Source: Candidatus Eiseniibacteriota bacterium
Lineage (GTDB): Bacteria; Eisenbacteria; RBG-16-71-46
Reading direction: 5' to 3'
Assembly: GCA_021414165.1 (NCBI GenBank)
Contig: JAIOPA010000243.1
Location: forward strand, 1 to 11,821
DNA length: 11,821 nucleotides
Under the pieces are notes generated by a model, which did not search any database, was not told where the DNA came from, and saw only the letters and a list, made by a program, of their open reading frames with translations. Below are positions 7,103-11,821 of the stretch, in pieces. Position numbers and translations under genes: made by a program. Position 1 is the stretch's first letter, and each line of letters starts with the position of its first letter.

Positions 7103-7549
7103 TCAGTTCCCGAAGATGTTGAACATGTCGTGGAGTCCCGAGGCGAGCGAGATCGTCAGGATGAGTGCCGCGACGCCGACCACGATCGCGACGGCCGCCA
7201 ACGCACTGCCGTCATGCTTCTCTGCCGGAGCGGAGAAGCTGGAGATCCCGACCTGCTCGGTGGTGCCGGCCGGGGCGCTCTTACCACCACCCGCCAGTGC
7301 GGCCTTGCGATACTCGCCGCACTCCTTGGTCTTGAGCATGAAGTATTCGTACTCGCGGGTGCTCAGCGAGTCGAGTGCGCGGCCCTGCAGGCTCACGAAA
7401 ATGGAGTCGTCGCAGGGGGAGGGCGCTGTTGCGGCCTCGGAGCTCACGAGGAACTGGGCAGCGCCCACGAGGCGCGGCGACTGGGCCTGGGCAACACCGG
7501 CCGCACACAGCATCAACACCAGCACGGACACAAAACGCAGCGGCTTCAT
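7103..7549 (-). CDS. Secreted single-pass membrane protein with SPCDDS motif, paralog A
   Basis: A 148-residue protein of no family I recognise. The signal peptide runs to A-Q-A|Q near residue 22. The extracytoplasmic domain (about 23-82) contains AAQFLV, then SPCDDSIFVSL with Cys46, and T-K-E-C-G with Cys77. A polar Gly/Ser/Ala linker follows, then a transmembrane helix at about 116-137 and a short tail rich in Phe and Asn (HDMFNIFGN). Tails differ between the two paralogs while the Cys domain is conserved, so the Cys domain is probably the functional core (inference). A Cys15 inside the signal peptide does not form a lipobox, because the residue before it is Leu. The ATG has an excellent AGGAGG seven bases upstream (plus-strand 7556-7561) and a promoter candidate further upstream, so this looks like the first gene of a two-gene unit. 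Confidence 0.8.
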   Translation of the reverse strand: MKPLRFVSVLVLMLCAAGVAQAQSPRLVGAAQFLVSSEAATAPSPCDDSIFVSLQGRALDSLSTREYEYFMLKTKECGEYRKAALAGGGKSAPAGTTEQVGISSFSAPAEKHDGSALAAVAIVVGVAALILTISLASGLHDMFNIFGN

Positions 7550-7600
7550 CGACAGCCTCCTGTCAGCAGGATAAGGATCCCGCCCGGTGCGAAGGCGGAT

Positions 7601-7630
7601 ATCATAGTCACAGCCGGTACGAGTTGTCGA
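7601..7630 (-). promoter_or_regulatory. Sigma70-like promoter for the SPCDDS gene pair
   Basis: On the minus strand, TCGACA (7630-7625) and TATGAT (7606-7601) each match five of six bases of the sigma70 consensus and are 18 nt apart. They lie in a locally less GC-rich patch of the 96-nt gap between the propeller lipoprotein stop (7646) and the paralog A start (7549). The predicted transcript would begin near 7594 and have a leader of about 45 nt. On the plus strand, two near-identical 8-mers (GTTGTCGA at 7623 and GGTGTCGA at 7635) lie 12 nt apart over and upstream of the -35 element, a possible regulator site. Confidence 0.5.
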
Positions 7631-7645
7631 TATTGGTGTCGAGCC

Positions 7646-8914
7646 CTACAGACGCCCGCGATCGAGCCGGATCTCCCACGGATCGCCAAGCCCGGTCACC
7701 CGGCCGAGCCGCGTGCCATCGGGTGCGAAGCGGTACACCGAGGCATTGCCACGCGCCACGACCCAAGGCTCGCCGCGGTCCAGGTCCACCGCCACGTCGT
7801 AGGGCTGCGAGAGTGCCGCGATCCGGATTCGCACGAGCCGCGTGTCCATGTCGATGCCCACCAACTGGCCCGCCTGTGCATCGGCGACCCACGCCGTGCG
7901 CCGCCGCCAGTCGAGCGCGACGCCGATGGGGCTCGAGAGCTGCAGCGAATCGAGCACGGTGTTGTCGGGCGCGAACCGCCACACCCAGCCCGTGGTGGCC
8001 GACGTCACCCAGGCTTCACTGGTGAGCGAGTCCACCGCGATGCGCGACGGGGTGGGCACGGGCCGCGCGCCCAGTGCTATGCCGAGCCGCGAGTAGCGCC
8101 GCACGCGATCGCCCGAGCGCTCGCTCACCCACACGGTGCCGGTGCGCGGATCGGTCGCGAGCCCCGAGGGCTCGAGCAGCCCGCCGATGGTGCCCGGCAA
8201 TGCCACACCCGACGCACTGATGTGATGCAGCGACCCCGAGGTGCCGGAGCGGTCGCACACCCATGCGCTCTGGTCGATCGGATCGAGTGCCATGGTGAAT
8301 GGCCGGTTCAAGCCCGGGACCGCGATCGCCTCGGGCGAAGACGGATCGATGCGCCACACGCGGCCATTGAGATCGTCCGACACCCAGATGGCGCCGAAGT
8401 CCTGTGTGACCGCCAGCGAGAAGGGTACGCCCAGCCGTGTGCGCGCCGACAGGACATCGCGGCCATCGGGCGTGATGCGCACCAGACGGCCGCCGTTGCC
8501 ATCGACCACGTATGCGCGGATCGGCCCCGCCACCGCGAGATCGCTGGCGAGCGCATCGCCCGGCTCGCCGTCGTGCACGTAGCGGATCTGGTAGCCGTAC
8601 TCGACGCCGTTGAACACGCCGGCATCGAGGTAGGTGCCGTTCGACGCCGGCTGCTGCGGGCCGAGCGGCCGATACAGCGAGTCGCCCGGCGAGAGCCGGT
8701 AGAGCTGATAGCCATCGATGGCCAGGTCGGGGCGCGGCGTCCACACGAGCCGGATGGTCGAGAAGTCGGCGAGTGCGTTGAAACCCTCGGGCGCACCGCC
8801 CGTGACGGGGTTGCCCACGTCGAGCGGATTCAGCCGGTCACGCTTGGAGCAGCCGGCCGCACCCAGCGCGGCCAATGCGAGCAGCGCGCCTAGAAGCGGA
8901 ACGAGACGGCGCAT
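7646..8914 (-). CDS. Lipoprotein with FN3-like domain and seven-repeat NHL-like beta-propeller
   Basis: A 422-residue lipoprotein. The signal sequence ends in A-L-G-A-A-G-C, so Cys22 would be lipidated. Residues about 42-128 look like a fibronectin type III domain (IRLVWTP, IDGYQLYR, YGYQIRYV). From about 131 to the end there are seven repeats of about 42 residues. Each has a P-x-x-[ILVM]-A-x-D strand and a [AVIP]-[WY]-V-x-x-x-x-G-x-[VL]-x-R strand (AYVVDGNGGRLVRI, IWVSDDLNGRVWRI and so on). The last half-repeat (DPWEIRLD) would close the ring. This matches NHL/Vgb-type seven-bladed propellers, which mostly bind ligands or partners; no enzyme residues can be assigned. The start at 8914 gives the lipobox signal and has a GGAG nine bases upstream; it overlaps the upstream membrane protein gene by 25 nt. 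Location at the outer or inner membrane is inferred. Confidence 0.85.
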   Translation of the reverse strand: MRRLVPLLGALLALAALGAAGCSKRDRLNPLDVGNPVTGGAPEGFNALADFSTIRLVWTPRPDLAIDGYQLYRLSPGDSLYRPLGPQQPASNGTYLDAGVFNGVEYGYQIRYVHDGEPGDALASDLAVAGPIRAYVVDGNGGRLVRITPDGRDVLSARTRLGVPFSLAVTQDFGAIWVSDDLNGRVWRIDPSSPEAIAVPGLNRPFTMALDPIDQSAWVCDRSGTSGSLHHISASGVALPGTIGGLLEPSGLATDPRTGTVWVSERSGDRVRRYSRLGIALGARPVPTPSRIAVDSLTSEAWVTSATTGWVWRFAPDNTVLDSLQLSSPIGVALDWRRRTAWVADAQAGQLVGIDMDTRLVRIRIAALSQPYDVAVDLDRGEPWVVARGNASVYRFAPDGTRLGRVTGLGDPWEIRLDRGRL

Positions 8915-9345
8915 CGCGCGGGCTCCACCGTGAGCGAGACGCGATCCGCGGGGCGATGCGTGCGCACGAACCGCAGCCACACGGCCGTGACCAGCATGGC
9001 CTCGCCGGTCCAGAGCGACGCCGACGCCAGGCGGTCCATGCGGCGCGTGGCCTGGAAGCGCGCCTCGAGCTGCGACGGATCGGTCTCGGAGAGGTAGTCG
9101 TCGTAGCGCCGGTCGGCAGAGCGCGCCATGGGGAAGCTGGCGGCCACCAGGGCTGCGCCACCCAAGCCGAGCGTCCAGAACAGCCGGTGCGAGCGCTGCG
9201 GCGGCTCCACGCGTTCCACGACCTCGAACGGTGAGCCGGGTTCGGCCGCGAATGACGAAGCCGCCGGTGCGGTTGCACCGGCGGCCAGGTCGGGAGCGAG
9301 GCTCGCGAGGCCCGCCACGAGAAGCGCGGTCACGCGGCGTCGCAC
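8890..9345 (-). CDS. Small membrane protein of unknown function
   Basis: A 151-residue protein I do not recognise. It has an N-terminal signal-like stretch (residues 5-23), an Ala/Pro-rich segment, a hydrophobic helix at about 55-73 (LFWTLGLGGAALVAASF), a charged amphipathic segment (ADRRYDDYLSETDP to about residue 105) and a second hydrophobic helix at about 108-124. The C-terminal strand ends in SFRF. The start chosen is GTG at 9345: a GAGG sits seven bases upstream and the Arg-rich N-terminus fits a signal or membrane anchor. The longer reading from 9420 would run into rpsT. It begins 13 nt after the rpsT stop and ends 25 nt inside the propeller lipoprotein gene, so the three are probably one transcript. 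It may assist the lipoprotein; this is only context. Confidence 0.7.
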   Translation of the reverse strand: MRRRVTALLVAGLASLAPDLAAGATAPAASSFAAEPGSPFEVVERVEPPQRSHRLFWTLGLGGAALVAASFPMARSADRRYDDYLSETDPSQLEARFQATRRMDRLASASLWTGEAMLVTAVWLRFVRTHRPADRVSLTVEPARCAVSFRF

Positions 9346-9358
9346 AGCGGTACCTCGA

Positions 9359-9616
9359 TCAGGCAGGCAGCGTCTGGACGAACTTCGAGAGACGCGAGAT
9401 CTGGCGGCTGGCCGTCTCACGCTTGATGATGCCCTTCGAAGCCGTGCGGTCGAGGATCGAGATCGTGTTCTTGAGCGCGGCCTCGGCGGTTGCGCGCGTC
9501 GTGGCCGTACGCACGGCCTTCAAAGCGGTGCGCATACGCGTCGTGGCGGCGACATTCCGCTGACGGCGCAGTTCGTTGGTGCCGACGCGCTTTTCAGCGG
9601 ACTTGTGATGCGGCAT
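9359..9616 (-). CDS. rpsT: 30S ribosomal protein S20
   Basis: An 85-residue basic protein with the S20 signature: MPHHKSAEKRV, then R-R-Q-R-N near residues 17-21, a central helix rich in Ala, Thr, Arg and Lys (RTALKAVR) and the C-terminal KGIIKRETASRQISRL. S20 binds the 5' domain and helix 44 of 16S rRNA and is needed for small-subunit assembly. The length is normal. The ATG has a GGAGG seven bases upstream (plus-strand 9624-9628). A promoter candidate lies about 50-75 nt upstream. rpsT is divergent from uvrC and is followed after 13 nt by an envelope protein gene. Confidence 0.97.
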   Translation of the reverse strand: MPHHKSAEKRVGTNELRRQRNVAATTRMRTALKAVRTATTRATAEAALKNTISILDRTASKGIIKRETASRQISRLSKFVQTLPA

Positions 9617-9662
9617 GTGTGTGCCTCCGGTAAGGGATACTTGGTCTGTAAAATGCCGGGGA

Positions 9663-9692
9663 AAGATACGGTTTCGGGGGGGTACGGGTCAA
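9663..9692 (-). promoter_or_regulatory. Sigma70-like promoter for rpsT
   Basis: On the minus strand TTGACC (9692-9687, five of six consensus bases) and TATCTT (9668-9663, four of six) are 18 nt apart. The spacer is C-rich, the complement of a seven-G run. Transcription would start near 9656 and give a leader of about 40 nt before the rpsT ribosome binding site. Confidence 0.5.
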
Positions 9693-9711
9693 GCGGGGGC
9701 TGGAATCGGGG
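9676..9711 (+). other. G-tract cluster, possible G-quadruplex
   Basis: Four G-runs of 7, 3, 5 and 4 bases (9676-9682, 9686-9688, 9695-9699, 9708-9711) are separated by short loops of 3, 6 and 8 nt on the plus strand. A fifth four-G run lies at 9658-9661. They overlap the spacer and -35 of the rpsT promoter candidate. In a noncoding stretch this density exceeds what the rest of the window shows, though high GC alone makes G-runs common. Confidence 0.4.
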
Positions 9712-9746
9712 ATTGTGGCGCGACGGAGAGGGGTTTACCCTGCTTT

Positions 9747-9765
9747 CCTCGGGGTATACCCGAGG
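9747..9765. promoter_or_regulatory. Inverted repeat upstream of uvrC
   Basis: Seven-base arms CCTCGGG and CCCGAGG flank a 5-nt GTATA centre, ending 17 nt before the uvrC GTG. The centre contains TATACC (9755-9760), which could be a -10 element with a weak TTTACC (9734-9739) 15 nt upstream. The dyad could be an operator over the uvrC promoter or a leader hairpin. It does not match the E. coli CTGT-N8-ACAG or the GAAC-N4-GTTC LexA boxes. Confidence 0.35.
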
Positions 9766-9773
9766 GTCCATCT

Positions 9774-9778
9774 GGAGG
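9774..9778 (+). promoter_or_regulatory. Ribosome binding site that decides the uvrC start
   Basis: GGAGG precedes the GTG at 9783 by 4 nt. The open frame extends 56 codons upstream to 9615, but that extension covers the rpsT promoter region, encodes nothing family-like, and UvrC homology begins just after this GTG. Confidence 0.7.
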
Positions 9779-9782
9779 CTCC

Positions 9783-11609
9783 GTGAGCCCTTTGAGCGAC
9801 AGGATCGCCAGTTTGCCCGCTCTGCCCGGGGTCTATCTGTTCAAGGACCCCGCCGGCGAGGTGCTTTACGTGGGCAAGGCGATCAACCTGGCCTCCCGGG
9901 TCCGCAGCTACCTGGTCCACGACCCCCAGCGCCCTCAGATGGACGAGATGCGCGAGCGCGCGGTCGACGTGGACACGATCCTCACCGGGACCGAGATCGA
10001 GGCCCTGCTGCTGGAGTCCACGCTCATCCGGCAGCACCGGCCGCATTACAACGTGCTGCTCAAGGACGACAAGAGCTTCCCGTTCGTGAAGCTGTCGATG
10101 CAGGACGAGTGGCCGCGGCTCTCGGTGACCCGCCGCGTACAGGACGACGGCGCGCGTTACGTGGGGCCGTTCACGGACGTGAAGGCGCTGCGCAAGACGC
10201 TGCGCGACCTGCGCCGCATCTTCCCGCTGCGCACTTGTCGCAACTTCGAGGAGTATCGCAAGGCCGACCGGCCGTGCCTCTACTACCACATCCGCCGTTG
10301 CGCGGGTCCGTGCTACTCGCGCGCACGGGTCGATCGCGCGGGCTATCGCCGGCTGGTCGATGATCTGGTGATGCTGCTCTCGGGCCGTAACGACGAACTG
10401 CTCGCGCGGCTTCGCGCCGACATGGCGCGTGCCGCCGACGAACGCCGCTACGAGCAGGCCGCACAGCGCCGCGACCAGATCGCGTTGCTCGAGAAGGCGC
10501 GCGTGCCGCAGTCGGTGGTCACGGCCGACCCGCGCGACACCGACGTGTTGGGCTTCGCGCATCATGGCGACAAGGCGTCCATCGCCACGTTGTTCGTGCG
10601 CGAGGGCCGCGTGATCGGCAAGGAGACGCGCGTGGTGGAGCGCGCGGGCGGTCTGCCCGATGGCGTGCTGCTCGAGACCTGGGTCACGCAGTATGCGCTC
10701 ACGCGCGACGACCTGCCGCGCCGCGTGCTGGTGAACGCGCTGCCCGACGATCACGCCGTGCTGGCTGGTGCGCTCACGAGCCGTGCGGGCCATGCCGTGG
10801 AACTCGCGGCTCCCGTGCGCGGCCGCGCCAAGCGACTGATCGAACTCGCCGAGAAGAACGCCTCGCACGCGCTCGAGCAGCTGGCGGCGCGCGCCGCGGG
10901 CAAGCGCGCCAAGCTCACCGAATCGGTCATGGGGCTACAGCGCGAGTTGGGGCTCGCTGCGCCGCCGCATCTCATGGTGTGCTTCGATATCTCCAACACC
11001 GGCGGCGATCAGGCCGTGGCCGCGGTGGTGGCGGCCGAGGACGGCATGCCGCGCAAGTCGATCTACCGCCGCATGCGCATGCGCAATCCCGGCCCCGACG
11101 ATTTCGCCATGATCGGCGAGGCCGTGGAGCGCTACTGGACGCGTGTCGAGTCCGGCGAGCTGCCGCGCCCCGACCTGGTGGTGATCGACGGCGGTGCCGG
11201 CCAGGTGGCGGCCGCACGCGCCTCGCTCGACAAGGTGGCCACGCGGCCGGTGTCGCTGATCGGGCTCGCGAAGCGGGAAGAACTCATCGTGCGCGAGAAC
11301 CTGCCGGATCTGCGCTTGCCGCGCCGCTCCGAGGCACTGCGCTCGTTGCAGCGGTTGCGCGACGAAGCGCATCGCTTCGGGCTCGAGTACCACCGCAAGC
11401 TGCGCTCGCGCGTGCGCATCGGCAGCGCGCTCGACCGCATCGCCGGGGTGGGGCCGGCACGGCGAGCGGCGCTGCTCAAGGCGTTCGGTTCCATCGATGC
11501 GCTGCGCGCGGCCACGCCCGAGCAGATGGTCGAGCAGGCGCGCGTGCCGATCGCACTGGCGCGCCGGGTGGCCGAGGGGCTGGCCAAGCCGCGAGAGGGG
11601 GCCGCGTGA
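9783..11609 (+). CDS. uvrC: Excinuclease ABC subunit C
   Basis: Endonuclease of nucleotide excision repair; with UvrB it cuts the damaged strand on both sides of the lesion. The 608-residue length matches the family (E. coli 610). Domains in order: GIY-YIG nuclease at 13-95 (GVYLF, LYVGKA, and ALLLESTLIRQHRPHYN holding the catalytic Glu) for the 3' cut; a four-cysteine cluster Cys152, Cys165, Cys173, Cys177, the proposed iron-sulfur site; the UvrB-binding UVR motif at about 203-238 (RRYEQAAQRRDQI); the RNase H-like nuclease for the 5' cut with CFDISNTGG (Asp402), PDDFAM (439-440), VVIDGG (Asp469) and RDEAHRF; and a C-terminal tandem helix-hairpin-helix DNA-binding region (IAGVGPARRAALLKAFGS). 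All key residues are present. Its stop overlaps the next xer gene in a GTGA junction. Confidence 0.97.
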   Translation: MSPLSDRIASLPALPGVYLFKDPAGEVLYVGKAINLASRVRSYLVHDPQRPQMDEMRERAVDVDTILTGTEIEALLLESTLIRQHRPHYNVLLKDDKSFPFVKLSMQDEWPRLSVTRRVQDDGARYVGPFTDVKALRKTLRDLRRIFPLRTCRNFEEYRKADRPCLYYHIRRCAGPCYSRARVDRAGYRRLVDDLVMLLSGRNDELLARLRADMARAADERRYEQAAQRRDQIALLEKARVPQSVVTADPRDTDVLGFAHHGDKASIATLFVREGRVIGKETRVVERAGGLPDGVLLETWVTQYALTRDDLPRRVLVNALPDDHAVLAGALTSRAGHAVELAAPVRGRAKRLIELAEKNASHALEQLAARAAGKRAKLTESVMGLQRELGLAAPPHLMVCFDISNTGGDQAVAAVVAAEDGMPRKSIYRRMRMRNPGPDDFAMIGEAVERYWTRVESGELPRPDLVVIDGGAGQVAAARASLDKVATRPVSLIGLAKREELIVRENLPDLRLPRRSEALRSLQRLRDEAHRFGLEYHRKLRSRVRIGSALDRIAGVGPARRAALLKAFGSIDALRAATPEQMVEQARVPIALARRVAEGLAKPREGAA

Positions 11610-11821
11610 CCACCGCGACCGAGGCGCGTCCGGTCCCGCGGAAGCTGGGGGTACCGGTGGAGTCCTGGCTCGACGAGTTGCGCCGCGCGCGCCGCTTGTC
11701 GCCGCGCACGCTCGATGCGTACGCGCGTGATCTCGCCGACTACACGGCGTTCGCCCTGCAGCACGGGCTCGCCTCGTGGGACGAGGCCTCGCTCACGTTC
11801 GTCGATGGCTACTTCGCCATG
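11606..11821 (+). CDS. Xer-type tyrosine recombinase, N-terminal fragment (cut by window end)
   Basis: The first 72 codons of a probable XerC/XerD recombinase. The sequence VESWLDELRRARRLSPRTLDAYARDLADYTAFAL is the start of the SAM-like core-binding domain (Phage_int_SAM type) that clamps DNA at dif-like sites. The GTG start overlaps the uvrC stop by 4 nt, with a purine-rich GAGAGGGG just upstream, so it should be translated together with uvrC. The catalytic domain is outside the window, so identification rests on the N-terminal domain alone, supported by the presence of a Xer C-terminus at the other end of this window. Confidence 0.75.
   Translation, partial: MTTATEARPVPRKLGVPVESWLDELRRARRLSPRTLDAYARDLADYTAFALQHGLASWDEASLTFVDGYFAM

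Noticed and set aside
7583..7600. Short CCGCC/GGCGG stem in the leader of the SPCDDS pair as a riboswitch or attenuator
   Set aside because: Only five pairs with a loop of several bases, no T-tract and no known riboswitch core; too weak to call in this base composition.
7130..8893. A 587-codon plus-strand open frame opposite the propeller lipoprotein and paralog A
   Set aside because: It is the antisense shadow of GC-rich coding DNA. The minus strand has a signal peptide, a lipobox and seven regular repeats; the plus reading has none.
9735..10868. A 377-codon minus-strand open frame inside uvrC
   Set aside because: The uvrC frame has complete family motifs. The antisense product is rich in His, Arg, Gln and Val with no domain.

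Overview
This is a gene-dense, high-GC bacterial stretch (roughly two-thirds G+C by eye, strong G/C bias at third codon positions, several GTG starts, almost no intergenic space). It holds ten complete protein genes and two genes cut by the window edges. I see no rRNA, tRNA, CRISPR array, insertion sequence or prophage gene. The mix of a Big_5-type Ig lipoprotein, a metallopeptidase/propeller/outer-membrane-barrel fusion, an FN3 plus propeller lipoprotein and a full set of housekeeping genes fits a Gram-negative, two-membrane lineage. It resembles high-GC relatives of the FCB group (Gemmatimonadota or Candidatus Eisenbacteria-like). That placement is inference from protein style, not a phylogeny.

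Left block, plus strand, 1-6556: the C-terminal end of a Xer-type tyrosine recombinase overlaps an Ig-like lipoprotein gene. This is followed, by overlaps or short gaps, by dapF, dapA, dapB and a 934-residue secreted protein. That protein joins a zinc-peptidase-like domain, a TolB-like beta-propeller and a C-terminal outer-membrane barrel. The spacing (26-nt overlap, GTGA overlap, 21-nt gap, ATGA overlap, 23-nt gap) implies one operon. The dap genes make meso-diaminopimelate for peptidoglycan and lysine, so the operon mixes cell-wall precursor supply with envelope proteins of unknown role.

Middle block, minus strand, 9616-6609: rpsT (ribosomal protein S20) is followed by a small two-helix membrane protein, a lipoprotein with an FN3-like domain and a seven-repeat propeller, and then, after a 96-nt gap holding a good sigma70-like promoter, two tandem paralogous secreted single-pass proteins. 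The paralogs share an SPCDDS motif and an exactly spaced C-x30-C pair. I do not recognise this family and consider the pair the most likely undescribed item here.

Right block, plus strand, 9783-11821: uvrC (nucleotide excision repair endonuclease, all expected domains present) overlaps by 4 nt a second Xer-type recombinase gene cut off after 72 codons. The 166-nt divergent region between rpsT and uvrC holds an rpsT promoter candidate, a run of G-tracts and an inverted repeat just upstream of uvrC.

No classical defence, mobile or biosynthetic system is visible. The interest lies in the envelope proteins, the Ser substitution in the DapA active site, and the regulatory DNA between rpsT and uvrC.
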